A program made the translations under genes and the position numbers. A DNA stretch of 62,000 nucleotides, taken from NCBI RefSeq assembly GCF_026151205.1, contig NC_087081.1, forward strand, positions 12,482,340 through 12,544,339. Direction: 5' to 3'. The notes beneath the pieces are model-generated. The model was given only the letters and a program-made list of their open reading frames with translations, did not search any database and was not told the DNA's origin. Shown here one piece after another: positions 45,405 through 57,800 of the stretch. Source of the DNA: Bolinopsis microptera. Lineage: Eukaryota; Ctenophora; Tentaculata; Lobata; Bolinopsidae. Position 1 is the stretch's first letter. Every line of letters starts with the position of its first letter.

Positions 45405-46636
45405 TAGCCATTGCAAAACCCACCCTAACCGCTGCCGCTCTTCTTCCCTCGTTGCTATGGCAACAGACCCCTGACCCAGGAAGAAGGTGAGGGATATCGT
45501 TTACTGGCGTGCACATTACTTCATTTATTTAGTGGTCCTTCGTTGTTCTTTTTTAACAGTAACTATTAGTCGAAAACCGCTATAGAGAATCAAGAGACGC
45601 CAGATCTCATTGCCCTCTGGTTTATAAGAATACCTGATACAGATAATAATAATATATTTTCCTAATATCTGCACAGTGTTTGGTGATCAAACACCTCTTT
45701 CGAGGATTTGCCATCACTTTTAGTTTTCGACTTATGGTACGGTAACTTTGTTCAAATCACTCACTTCCCCGCCTGTTTACGAAGGGCCGTTTTTTTGCTT
45801 TGTTTAATCAAAAAATGGTTTAATTTGTATCATTATGATCTCTAACACCCTATAACTACTGATGAATGTTTATTATTATTGACAATATATGTAGGGTGAA
45901 TGGTTGCCGAGCGTGCTAAATCACTCTACAGTCGACCTTCAAGATTTTTCTAAAAAGCCCCCCGACAGTTGGAACGCTGATTCCGAATCACCCCTCATGA
46001 CATTAAAATGCTCCCCTGGCGAGATATTGGCGAATAGCTGTCTTGATCACGTGATATGTCCATTATATAAGGAAATTGGTCAAATATCTCGTTCTAAAGG
46101 GTTAGGGTTTTGGCATATGCTTTTGTTAGAGATTGGGTTGGATTAGGGTTGGAATCAGATTATAGGGTTATTCATGGCCACCTAGAGAACAGGTTTCAAA
46201 AGTCACGTGACAGTCGAGTGTAGAGTGATTAATCATCATCCAATGATTTCAGCCATCTACATATTATTTGGAGATCCCCAGGGTGCCTGTATCCATCTAA
46301 ACGATGGTACCGGTTACCGGTACTCTTATAGGGTGTGAGACTCAACGACGTAAGACTCTACGGCGGCGCAGTAGAGACTAGGACTCTACGGCGGGAAATA
46401 TTTGTTTCATATTTTCGATCAAAATAGATAGAATTCCATATCAAATTAGGGTGCCCATGGTTACAGGAAATGTTCTTCGAAAGTAAGCTTTTATCTCATC
46501 AAGAAATATTTATCTTGACCTATGATACAGCCGATGAAATGTAACACTGATTTGAACACATAGCGGGTTGAACTTATCTGAAAACGATAGTCATACTGTA
46601 CTATACATTATAGATATTCCTGGGTCGTTAATATCA
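45405..46636 (+). repeat. Duplicated segment, copy B (shorter)
   Basis: The partner of 42772-45000. It joins the sequence equivalent to 42920 directly to that of 43911. It includes repeat Z copy 3 at 45900-46240. A handful of single-base differences from copy A were seen. Confidence 0.85.
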
Positions 46637-48223
46637 TGCAAACTTTCAAATGTAAACAGCGAGTGCATTTAAGAGAGTCTCAAGCCGTAGAGTCCGGACG
46701 CCGAAATGAATTGTTTTGAATAAGTTCAAGCAAATTCAGCCAAAATCTGTGTTGTTATTTCTTTGACTCCAGAAACTTCCTAAAAGTAAACCCATGAGTA
46801 TATTTATTTGACCTTTTAAAAGCAACTTATGGTCTGAACAGAGCTGAAGGGTACCTTAGCAACGCCACAGCAACACCATTGTAACGCCATAGTGGTCCCC
46901 TAGCAACATCGTAGCAATTCTTAGAAAATAAAGCTAAAAGACAGGAAGCTGCTGTAATATACCTGACAATGATAATTTCTATTTGTAGCACACCTTGACA
47001 CACGTTGCTGCACTTCTAAAAATTGTCTGCATGAGTTCTTAATAATTCTTATTAGTTCTTCCTAATGAGACAGACTTCCTATCGTATCTATACAAAGCCG
47101 TGTTTAGCCGGACAAGTATAAACGTCATAATATGCTAAAGTAAATCAATGCTGACAGATCCAGACGCGATGATACATACAAAACTACTTAGAATTGCTTA
47201 AAGATGACTCGTTTCCATGCATACGGGCAATGTAATTTGAGGTCTGTGGCTGAACCCATTCACTCTACCTATATTTTCAATAGTAATCTATGTTACTAGT
47301 AACAATAGGGTGGATGGGATTAAAATCATGCAAATTAAGCCATTTTTTAGTAAAAAGCAGTGAAAGTGAAATATCATGACAGTTTTCAGTAATTGTTCCT
47401 CACCGGCAAGTGTGGATCCGACCAGCTCCTTGACAGAGGTCCGGATTTACGTACAACCAACGAAAGGTTGTTTTTAAAACTTTGTTTTGATTCGTCGCAT
47501 CATCCCATGGAAGCAATTGATCTAGATTGGGCGGAACTGTCGGGCAGAACTGTCAGTAGTTACATATAATGAGATTTTAGTGACGATGTTGTTTATTATA
47601 CGATCGTCACTAAAATCTATCTTTGGATTGACCGCTGATTTTGGCAGCCAGCTGAATTGCAAAACCTTTTACTCTTTAACATATCATAACCTCAACTAAA
47701 ATACTTACTTGTCTGTCTTTTCGGCTATATTTATGAAATTATATCAATATCTATCGTAACTGTGTTACTTCAACTTGCGCGTAACCATGGCAATTGGTTA
47801 CGTGGTGTGTTACTCTGATTATGGCTCATCATGTTTGTTATTAATGCTGCTTGTTTCGTTTTTAATGTTTTCAAAACTTTGTTTAACCCTTTCCCTATCA
47901 TTTTAGCTAAGTTCTATCTCTCCCAGCTCCCTCGTCGAGATACTTCTTTTTGTCAACTGTGACGGGCCCGCTCAAGGTAAAATATTCACTATCACAATAT
48001 TAAGTTTGCTATAAAATTTGCAGATCAGCTTGCGAGAGCCACAAACAGTGTTTTTAATGAAATATGTCTATAACTTGGGAGTAAAAGGCCACTGAAATTT
48101 CGTATCGTCTAACCTGAACAAGCGATCAGTTTGGAAAGAAAAACCGTTTGATTCATTCTGTCTTCTGATTGGCTGAAAACTGTATACTACATTTTTTATC
48201 TTTTTACAACCCCCCATTTACAG
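46637..48223. other. Unassigned non-coding sequence
   Basis: No recognised gene. It contains short AGCAACGCCAC-like repeats near 46860-46920 and the hairpin at 47572-47618. Confidence 0.5.
47572..47618. repeat. 16-bp perfect hairpin
   Basis: AGATTTTAGTGACGAT (47572-47587) pairs with ATCGTCACTAAAATCT (47603-47618) across a 15-nt loop. Confidence 0.9.
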
Positions 48224-48301
48224 ATGGCCGCGGAGAGAGCAGTAAAGACAGAAGCTGAAGAGGACGATATAGAAGCAGGAGGGTCATTACGTATGGAATA
48301 A
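48224..48301 (+). CDS. Possible short coding exon, 25 aa
   Basis: A pyrimidine-rich tract ending CCCCCCATTTACAG is followed at once by ATGGCCGCGG. The frame encodes MAAERAVKTEAEEDDIEAGG and five more residues before TAA. A second frame overlapping its end (YGISESDDEKK) is also acidic and protein-like, so a frameshift in the following A run may have truncated it. No family recognised. Confidence 0.25.
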   Translation: MAAERAVKTEAEEDDIEAGGSLRME

Positions 48302-49304
48302 GTGAATCTGACGATGAGAAAAAAAGCTGCTGAAGTTTTTGGTGAGATAAACGAGAAACCTGTCGTACGTGCGATTACTCGATAGTCGATAAGTTACCAA
48401 ACTTTTCTAGCTTGATTAGACGATATTTTCTGACAATCTTGGATATTATTACAGCCTAGCTGTTATACTTTTAGTTTAATACCATCCTCTAACCCCTCCG
48501 GCCTCCATACTCGATATTATGTTATTATTTGTAAAATTAGTGATATCCCAGGTTTAAAGCTAATGGTACTGGTAGTTTTGCTTTTGGTATTTGAGACGGA
48601 CTTTGGGAACTAAAACGTTCTTTGAAAACCCCTCTAAACAGGTAAAACTGCATAGTTAGTGTGTCACTCAAATACTGGGGGGGGGGGGGGGGGGGGGGGG
48701 GGGGCAACCATATCAAAGTATATTAAAATGTAGGATTTTTTCCGATGTTGACCCATATCTCCTTAGAGGCCTACATCAACAATTTTTGCCGGCACAATAA
48801 GCTTGAAATGCAATTCTTAATCGATTCCAAAAAGTTCTTGCAAAAATATTGAAAACTGATAGAGTTATTTCAATTTTAATAAAGTCATAATTTTGGCTAG
48901 TATTCCAAACCGAGATATTATGTGCAATTTTCCCAATTTTTTTCATAGAGGTCTTTTTACTTAGTATTCACTATATTCAACAAACACTGAGGTATATCTT
49001 TCACATAGAGTTAGTCTCATTAAAAAATATTGAAGTTTGATCGAATTTAGGCAAAAGCAAATTTGGGCAAAATCGTATGCCCAAATGTGGGCATATTTTT
49101 TAAAGCTCATAACTCAGCCAATTTTTGACCAATTTGGATGTAAATCCATGTACTAGTCCTAAAACAGGCTTATCTTGCGAATCTAAGCGAAAAATATAGT
49201 TCATCATGTAAATCTTAGCGAAGAATATAAATATTCTAATTGTAGGTATATTAAAGTATATTAAAATATAGGATTTTTTCTGATTTTGACCCGGGGATAT
49301 ACTT
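48302..49304. other. Unassigned sequence with poly-G and a direct repeat
   Basis: A 28-G run lies at 48677-48704. About 45 bp starting near ATCAAAGTATATTAAAATGT (48713-48755) recur at 49247-49294, flanking about 490 bp. No coding frame. Confidence 0.55.
48677..48704 (+). repeat. Poly-G tract (28 G)
   Basis: Uninterrupted G run, the longest C/G homopolymer in the window. Confidence 0.9.
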
Positions 49305-49560
49305 TATATTGCTGACCTTGTATTGTCCTTCCAAAAGATACACAACACCATCGGCCAGCCAGTCGCCTAATACTGTAATATTAATAAAACGGAATAATGG
49401 CATATTATCTTCTTAGATGACACTTACAACTCCTCCGTACACACGGCTACACTCACCTCTGTACACACCGCTCCCATTTGACATTATACATTCCACTGTA
49501 ATTAGTGTTATTGTAAGAATAAGTTTCAAATGTGTGGTAGCTGGCACGTGCGCGCGGCTC
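49305..49560 (+). repeat. Dispersed segment, copy 2
   Basis: Matches 45140-45400 with a few substitutions and indels. Confidence 0.85.
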
Positions 49561-50888
49561 TAGTCATGCCATAATTTTATAGTCACGCACAAATTCGTTC
49601 ATAAAATGTATCCGAAAGTTTTATATAAACCACACTCACTTCAGCATATATTTCTATATTTTACCGCGCTCTCGGGCGTGCCGATCAGCCGATGGGGCAG
49701 GGCGGGGGTTTCAAATCATCAAATGATTTAGATTACGCTAGTGTTATTATGACACATAACAATAGCTATACTATCTGTAAAATTGATAACGTAGTGGGGG
49801 TGGGGAGGTGTAAGAATTGGCCAATAGTGATAACCTAATTACGTAATATGTGAACTGTCCCTAAATCATTCGACACAATACCGTGTCAATAACTATTATT
49901 TAAGTACGTTACGTGAATTGTCGCGTACAGACGGTAAAGTGATCGACCCTTTAGACTTAGTTACGCTACCACCTCTATCACCCCTTCAATCGCTCACCCC
50001 TACTAAGAGAAAGAAAACTTCGCCGGTTGAAGACGGTAGTTGATATTTGGGTTACAATGTTTTATTTTTTCTTCACTTACTGGTAATTTCCGTCAAAAAT
50101 TTAAAAAGAATGTTCACTGTTAAGGACACAGTTTATTTTACATCCCAAACGTGTTGGGAATTTTCAAGATACCACATTCCATATGACACGTAACATGGAT
50201 CATTCAACGTCAATTAATACAGCCACGCACTTATCCCATGAATTTGTGTTTATGTTTGTTTGTATATTACATAACCACTTTATATTACGTAATCAATCAC
50301 TTTTCCGACAATTTGTACCCATGCAACTCATCCCACGTAACTGGAATATTATAAGACTTAGCTTATAAATTCTAAATAGATTTCTAAACGCACACCTATT
50401 TTTCAGGAGGTGATCTACAATAATGAAAGATGATCTATTTCTGGCCAGAAATTTGCGGAGTTCAATCGTCTTGATATCAGTCTTGGCTGCAGTTGTATCT
50501 CTAAAAATCAGGTATACATTATTTTAAAATAAAACTATCCTTCCTGGCTTAAACCCTGGTTGTTAAAACTAAAAGCCGCCTTGCATATTCATCTTTGATT
50601 AAAAATGAATCAGATTTGTTAATTTGGTAATTTCATGATAGAAGTTGAACATTTTCCCCTCATTTTCACACGTAGTAGCTTATTTTCTTTCCCTCAGTGA
50701 CGGTTTGAGGAGACACTGCATCTCACTGCTCAGTGGAGACACGGGGATATGAAGCAGTTTTCCCTCTCAAAGTCCACTGCACGTTGTCACAGTCCGATCA
50801 GAGTAAGCAGCAAAGATAAAAAGAGACTTTACCTCTGATGTCAGACAGATAAATTTTGACGAAAACAGACCTCGGAGGGTTTAGTAAA
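49561..50888. other. Unassigned non-coding sequence
   Basis: No gene recognised. Short open frames such as 50183-50368 have no support. The last 200 bp may belong to the decayed gene that follows. Confidence 0.5.
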
Positions 50889-51841
50889 GTAAACAGACTG
50901 GCTATGGTCCTAGTACAAGAGGAGGAGAACAAGATACTCGCAATCTGTACGACTAGTTACTCTTCAGTCTAAAAGGACTAGGACGAAGCAGACAAAGTGA
51001 AGAAGATTCTCGACGACCGGACCTAGCAGATAAAATAATAGCCGTTGGATTTGATACGACATCATCCAATACTGGAGTTCACAAAAGAGCATGTACTTCT
51101 CTTCAGCAGGTCCTCAATCGACAGATCCTCTGGATGGCCTGCAGACATCACGTCCTGGAGGCGGAGCTTGTAAGAGGATCTGCCTCCAAGCAACTGTTCG
51201 GTGACACAATATCACTCGAAGTAACCCTTTTCAAGATCATGAAGACCTCCTGGGAAGATCTCGATCTGCAGAACATCGTCCTTCCCGATATCCCTACGCG
51301 CTAAAGGAACGACGTAGGAGATATTCTATCCTTTATTAATCACATCCGTCAACTCAACAACCAGCCCAGAACATTACAAGGAATTCCTAGAGCTTGCTAA
51401 ACTAATCCATAGAGAAAGCATAGATATGAAGAAAGGATACGTCTTCCAGATACAAAGACCTGGAGCTGACCACCATGCCAGATGGATGGCTAAGTCCATC
51501 TACATTCTACATTATGAAGATGGCTTTTCTTCACTAGATACCAATTCACTGTACGAAGAAGAGAAACGTGCAGAAGATGGCTCACTTTGTTGTCTTCGTT
51601 TACTTGAGAGCTTGGTTCAGCGCTCCTTTCCTTGAATCTACAGCCTCCGCCGACACCCGTTTGTTACAGAGTCTTCAAAGGTACAAGAGTGTGGACATAG
51701 TATCAGCCATCACCACGGCAGTCCTGAAGAGGCAAACATGGACCTGACTGAAAAGCTCGTCCCACTATCCTTGTTTGATAAAGACCTACCTCTAGAGCGA
51801 AGAGCTCTCCTTGCAGCAAGAATAGGCCAACAAACTCTTTG
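50889..51841 (+). pseudogene. Transposase-like RNase H-fold gene, frameshifted
   Basis: Successive frames read VNRLAMVLVQEEENKILAI, then LADKIIAVGFDTTSSNTGVH, QQVLNRQILWMACRHHVLE, YVFQIQRPGADHHARWMAKS, YLRAWFSAPFLESTAS and LVPLSLFDKDLPLERRALLA. The order FDTTxxNTG, ACRHH-E and PGAxHHARWMAKxIY matches a protein family I remember as common in arthropod and cnidarian genomes and transposon-associated. The Asp of FDTT and the Glu after CRHH fit an RNase H-like core. At least four frameshifts or stops (near 50960, 51302, 51375, 51590, 51745) make it inactive. I cannot name the superfamily safely. Confidence 0.6.
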
Positions 51842-52278
51842 AGCCTTATGAACGTAAAATTATCTTAATTGATAAACAATTATTTGGATGTTTTCGTTTT
51901 ATGAACCTCTTTATAATGACCAGATAGTATGACCAAATAAGGATGTTGGTATAATTTGTCGTAGTCGTACGGGTAAGGGTTTTCAACATACGTTCTACAC
52001 TCTAATTTGGGTTTAGATTTTTAATAGTCTCTAAGGACTACTTGAAGTAGTACGTGTTGAAGTAGTACGTGTTAAAGTATGCTACGTGCAGTTGGTCGAG
52101 TACTGAGTGATCAATCATCTTCACATGTTTACTGTTTCAGTTTAGTGTAGACCTTGTTGTAGAAACTCAGTACGGTGCTCCGCAGTTAATGTCATTCTGT
52201 ATCATACGAAAATGCATAGCTAGCATGAGGTATGATAATCCCTCGTATCGGAATCTTTTACATATCTAATCGATTGAG
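51842..52278. other. Unassigned non-coding sequence
   Basis: Contains text weakly like repeat Z (GTCGAGTACTGAGTGATCAA near 52094) but too diverged to claim a copy. Confidence 0.4.
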
Positions 52279-52403
52279 TACCTGGGGACCCCGTTTTAGG
52301 TTTTCATACACGTATCAGTCATGAATCAAGCATATTTACTAAAATCTAATATTAATATAACTACTGTGTTTGAGAACACAAAGCCCGGGGTCCCCGGGTA
52401 AGT
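52279..52403 (+). mobile_element. Short TIR element with TACCTGGGGACCCCG ends
   Basis: TACCTGGGGACCCCG near 52279 is mirrored by CGGGGTCCCCGGGTAAG ending near 52403. Ends resemble the 75-bp MITE family (TTACCTGAGGACCCC). No clear target duplication. Confidence 0.45.
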
Positions 52404-53089
52404 TTAAAGCTGAAAATATTATGAGTGATTTGTGTATTTGGTAATGGTACTGGCTATAGCACTGACAACTGAGCACTCTCGTGAATAGCTATTTGTCAAT
52501 AGTTTACGAATGACTCCATTATTAACCGTTCTCTTTAAATTATGTAATAAAATTATTAGAATATGATCTTTAAATTATGTAATAAAATGATTAAAATATG
52601 AAAGTTGACATAAATTCTGTGATATGTCTACCACCTTTTTCCACTTGATTGTATTTACCTTTAGACCTCCGGCTTTTGTGTTCTTTAACACGATTGATAT
52701 ATAATATGGTGGAATGACATTGGTCGCGTTTTTGGTGTGGAATGCTAGGCGAGTTGTCGTGTGATCATTAACAATTAAGTAATAGTAATACTAGTTATAC
52801 CATCATGAAACCTTTGATCCGTCAAAGTTCGGGATTGCAATTGCAAATTGACCAAAACAAATGAGAAACTTCATAAAGTATCATCACGCTACCGCACTTG
52901 TAACTTACAACATGTCGCTTGTCGGCTTGTTGCCACTCTGTCACATACTGCTTTTAAAAGGTCTACCGATATGCGATTATCATTACAAAACATATATTTT
53001 GCGCGCTCAGCATTCCACGCGCAAAAACGCGCCCGTCCGAGAGACCTGCGCGTATTAGAGGGTTCAGTCTCACCAGGCTATGTTAATGA
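52404..53089. other. Unassigned non-coding sequence
   Basis: A roughly 32-bp duplication (CTTTAAATTATGTAATAAAA at 52534 and 52568). Open frames at 52848-53123 end in MITE sequence and are not supported. Confidence 0.45.
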
Positions 53090-53458
53090 ACATAATAGCC
53101 TGGGGTCCTCAGGTAACTACTAACTGCCACTAAATGCCACTAACTGCCACTAACTGCTACAATCCACAATCGCGCCCACGCATTTGCGCGCGACAGTAGC
53201 AGTTAGTGGCAGTTAGTAGCAGTTAGTGGCAGTTTTTATGCGCGTCGGGATTTCAAATCGAGCGCTCATCAATTTTTATAATAGCAAGTCCGCAGCGTTT
53301 AGAGCTGCATTGTTGATTACTGGGCCGCGCTTACAGCTCAGCCTGTCATTCCGCCGAATCTCTATTCATTAATGAACATGATTACTGGGCCGCGCTCAGC
53401 CTGTCATTCCGCCTAATCTCTATGTTTATGAACAAAATAGCCTGAGGTCCCCAGGTAA
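53090..53458. mobile_element. Cluster of 75-bp-family MITE copies with CTGCCACTAA repeats
   Basis: GCCTGGGGTCCTCAGGTAA (53098-53116) is one MITE end. CTGCCACTAA repeats follow to about 53160, their reverse complement is at 53197-53237, a partial copy is at about 53318-53380, and a complete reversed copy is at 53382-53458 (TTACTGGGCC to CCCAGGTAA, 77 bp). The arrangement suggests repeated insertion or local copying at one site. Confidence 0.65.
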
Positions 53459-54045
53459 CGCCCTATCTGCTATATGCATATTTTTAATCGCCATAATATG
53501 TTCAATGTTAAATCAATGTGTTTAACTTAATAAATAAAAAATACCGTTCCCAGGTAAATTCATCTTTGCAAGTTGAATTTGCGTTTCTGAAACCACTCTC
53601 TGCACTGGTAATTGTATTTAAAAGGGAACACAAAATGATGTACGTGACCAAAATTATTCCCCGCGCGACGCAATTAGATTCTCTTTCAGCATTAAGTTTC
53701 AGTTTCTGGGTAATTCGCGCGTAAAATCATATTTGCACGTGTGCGTTCCATGTTCTCAGAATTAGGCAACGGTAAGTTTAATCTTTAACTTTAACTGTTT
53801 TGAAACAGGTGCTGTTATTTCATGCTGGGAATCCCAAAAAGTGCTTGATCGGCCAGTTCATCATTGTGTCTTGCTAAATACTTGGTTAGTTTCATTATGC
53901 TTCGACTAATCATCACTGTTGGATTGGGGATGGTATTCAACTGTTGAGGGCCTACTGTAACAGCCATTGATACGCTTATAGTTATCAGACAGCAACTAAC
54001 TGATATCCAATAGGTCTCAGCCATAGAACAATACAGGCTCAACGG
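53459..54045. other. Unassigned non-coding sequence
   Basis: Short frames at 53518-53724 (plus) and 53815-54042 (minus) have no recognisable motif. Confidence 0.45.
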
Positions 54046-54193
54046 TGGCTCGGAAAAGTATAATCTTCATGGTCTTATATATGATTTTGGTCTATTAGAA
54101 CGAGTTTTAAGTGAAATATATCCTCCAGAGATGATTACTAATAAAAATAATACTTCAGTTCGTGAAACTGACTTTTTAGATATTTATAGTCTT
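54046..54193 (+). pseudogene. Possible reverse-transcriptase fragment
   Basis: An open frame reads GLLERVLSEIYPPEMITNKN, then TDFLDIYSL. The EIYPPE...FLDI order resembles a conserved part of an animal RT protein family whose superfamily I cannot fix. It is cut at 54194 by the following MITE. About 45 codons only. Confidence 0.3.
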
Positions 54194-54760
54194 AGGCCCG
54201 TATTCACCAACCTTTAGGTCATACTTAAACAGCGTTTTAAGTATGAGGTCGCACTTAAAAAGGAGTTTAAGTGGCAACTTTAAAAATGGTATTCACCAAA
54301 TTCACGATTAAGTGTCACCCTTTTTAAGGGTGACACTTAAAATCCCTTAAATTTGGTATTCACCAAATCAACTCACGCTTAAGTTGATACTTAAACTCAC
54401 ACTTAAAACGGATATTTTTAAGGTACACCTATATCAACCTTAAACTCAGTGGCGTAACGTTGCCTGTTGGCGCCCCCCTGCCGAAAAAAGCGCCCCCCTG
54501 TTGGTGCCCCCTCCCCTTTTGGTGCCCCTCCCTAAAATTGAACAAATTAGGTGATTTTAAAGAATACGCCGGTAAAATCTCTAAAAAATGTGTATCTAGA
54601 GCAAAACGCGCAGTTTTGCTAATACTTTAGTTAAGTTTTCGAAATTGTCCCACATTAAAACGACGATTTGGCGCCCCCTAAGACGGCGCCCCCCTGCACA
54701 GCGGGGTCAGCAGGGCCTTTCGTTACGCCACTGCTTAAACTACAGACCTCTTACTTAAAA
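54194..54760. mobile_element. GGCCCGTATTCACC-type MITE, interrupted by a hAT MITE
   Basis: Starts GGCCCGTATTCACCAA, a type of end common in animal MITEs. The interior is made of TTAAG-rich inverted units, including perfect 15-bp arms TTAAGTGTCACCCTT (54308-54322) and its complement (54326-54340). GGTATTCACCAAAT occurs at 54288 and 54355. The hAT copy lies at 54447-54733. No matching right terminus is seen, so this copy is probably truncated; the right limit is approximate. Confidence 0.5.
54447..54733 (-). mobile_element. hAT-type MITE, 287 bp, copy 2
   Basis: The reverse complement of copy 1 at 29891-30177 with few differences and exactly the same length. Perfect 8-bp duplication CTTAAACT (54439-54446, 54734-54741). 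It is nested in a TTAAG-rich MITE, so it is the younger of the two. Confidence 0.95.
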
Positions 54761-54805
54761 TATTACTTTCACAGTTTACATACGTAGCAGTCACACATAT
54801 ACATC

Positions 54806-57800
54806 ATGTGTTTGATATTTCCGACACGAGTTTTAATAATGATTGATATGTTGCCTCACATTGAGATTGATGATACATTTGAAGACCACTTAGAAGAAGC
54901 AGCTACCGTTAATGTCTGCCAGTTTGTCGAAAAGAAATTGGACAAAGCTTCGGTGAAAAAGCTTCATTGTCAGCTGGGACATGGTTCATATGACAAGCTC
55001 AGGCGATTACTTAGTGATGCTGGTTTGGGAGATGTAGATTTGTTTAGAGTCCTACAAGAGGTCATTGAAACTTGTGAGATCTGTCAAGTTTACAAGAAGG
55101 CTCCTGCTAAACCATGCACATCATTTCCGAGAGCTCGGGGAATAAATGAATCGGTTGCCATTGATTTGCACAAGCTGGATAATAATTTGTACTACCTGCA
55201 CATCATTGATGAATTCTCACGGTTTAGTCAGGCTGGGATTGTCAGGTCCAAGAAGACTAGTGAAATTATTGATGTTCTCAGTCAGAAATGGATATCCGTT
55301 TTTGGGTGCCCTTCATTGATATTCTCTGATAATGGTGGAGAGTTTTGTTCCAAAGAGTTTGAAGATTGGACACAGAATTTCAACATTGAGCATAAGACTT
55401 CTGCTGCCTATAGTCCTTTCTCAAATGGAATAGTTGAGCGGCATAATGCTGTAATTTCCTTGATGATGCTGAAACTGGTTGAAGAATTTCCAAATACTAA
55501 GGTTGATACCATACTCAGCTGGGCGTGTAGTGCAAAAAACTCACTCAGTACTGTTGCTGGTTTCTCACCCAATCAGCTCATGTTTGGGACACAGACATAC
55601 CTGCCCAATGTCCTCAACTCAAGTCCACCTGCTCTTGAGAATGAAACGTCAAGTAAAGTAGTCGCTAGTCATATTAATGCTATGAATGCTTCTAGAAGGA
55701 TGTTTCTAAGCTGTGAAAGCTCCAATAGGATAATGAAGGCTTTGAAGAAGCCACTGAGAACTTACACAGCACCTGTAACCTTTGGAAGTAAAGTTTACTA
55801 CAAAGCTGTGGGATCAGACAAGTGGAAGGGTCCTGCAACAGTAATAGGACAAGATAGTACAGTGGTATTTCTTCGTCAAGGAAGCTTTGTAACAAGAGTA
55901 CATCAGAGCAGGATCTCTCTTGTGAAGGACCAGGTTCCCTATGAGCCTAAATCTGATAGTACAAATGGTCCAATTCAGGATATTGAGTCTATCAAAGAAG
56001 CAAGTGTGCTTAGAATACCAGATCTTGACTGTTCTAGTGATCATGGTTCAGTCCAAGAAGTTGAAGTAGAGCCTTCTACAAACCCTTTAGCTGAAGTTAA
56101 TTGTCCTGCTGAAATCGAAGCTGCGTCACCTACGAGTTTGACTGAAATAGCTGAGAAACATGTACAAGTCTCGCAGTTAGTTAACAACACAGTCAATACT
56201 AAGGAGGATCAAAGGATTGACAAGCCAATTGCCATTAAGAGAGGCTCAACAATAATCTTTGTTGATGATGGGACACAGTATGAGGCTGTTGTATTGTCAA
56301 GAGCAGGGAGGGCTAATGGCAAACATAAGAATTGGTACAATGTTCATGTTAAAGAGACAGATGAAACCATATCTATAGATGTATCTACCATTGATGACTT
56401 CACTGTACTGAACAAAGATGAAGGTGATGAGTTTGATTTCGACCCAATTGAAGATGTCTATGCTGTTCAATTGGATGACTATGCAACTGAAAAGCAGTTA
56501 GAACTGAGTTCGTGGGTAACTAACAAGGTGTATGAAGAAGTTCGGATAGAAGAGCTAGATGCTAGGAAAGTTATCACAAGTACTTGGGTATGTAAACAGA
56601 ATGGCGATACAAAAAAGGCTAGACTAGTTGCTCGGGGATTTCTTGAGGATACATCGTCCATCATAAGTGATTCCCCTACTTGTTGCAAAGAGAGTCTTCG
56701 TTTACTTCTTGCCATCATTGCGGGAAAGAATTGGATTGTCCAAGCATTAGACATTAAGTCTGCTTTCTTGCAAGGGAACGACATGATGAGAACTGTGTAC
56801 ATGAAACCTCCTAAAGAAGCAAAAGTTACCCCAGAAGTAATATGGAAGTTAAAAAAGTGTGTCTATGGGCTAGTAGACGCCAGTCTCAAGTGGTATCAGC
56901 GAGTTGCTGATTGTTTAATTGATTTTGATGGTGTGAAATCGAAAGACCCTGCTGTGTTTTACTGGAGAAAGGATGGAGACCTTGCAGGGGTCCTTGCCTT
57001 GCATGTCGACGATTTCATGTATGCTGGATCTGCGAAGTTTCTTGAAGAAGTAATGACAAAAGTAAAATCCGAATTCCTCATAAAGATTGAAGAAAAATCT
57101 GCTTTCACCTACCTTGGTCTAGAAATTCGACAAAAGGCTCACTATATTGAGATGGATCAGAAGAAGTATATTGAAAAGCTTTGTCCCATCGATATACCAG
57201 GCGGCGCCCTTAAAACCAGGGACCTCTCCAGTGATGAGAAGAATACTCTTAAGTCTAAGCTGGGCCAGATCCTTTGGGTATCCAATCACTCTAGGCCTGA
57301 TGTGTCATTTCAGGTTTGTGTCACCAGCACAGGGATCAAAGATGCCACTGTGAAGGACTTTCATGACTGTAATCAGGTCATAGAAAGACTAAAGAGAAAG
57401 CATGTCTGTATCAAACATCACTCACTTGGGAGTCTGAAAAATCTGAAGTTTATCCTCTTTAGTGATGCCTCACACAAAAACCTCTACAATGGAGCTTCAC
57501 AGGGTGGATATGTAGTATTCATTAAGTCGGATGATAGCCAGTTTGCCACTCCTTTGATATGGTGCTCAAAGAAGTTAAAGCGAATTGTAAGAAGCACCTT
57601 GTTTGCAGAAACCTATGCACTCCTTGAAGCAATTGACTCCTGCATCTTCCTTCGCAGAATGACATCACAGCTACTCAACATTGAGGATATTAAAATTGAA
57701 TGTTATGTTGATAGTCAAACTTTGTGTGATTCTATTGTTAGTAATAAACTGAATGAGGATAAGAGACTTAGGCATGAAATAGAATGTTTAAAAGAAACTG

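Noticed and set aside
44261-46146. Two nearly identical 80-codon frames at 44261 and 45904
   Set aside because: They lie in repeat Z copies. The third copy at 23620 does not preserve the frame, so similarity reflects the local duplication.
55479-57353. Other frames inside the copia polyprotein (60-107 codons)
   Set aside because: Shadows of the 1041-codon frame, which has all catalytic motifs in order.
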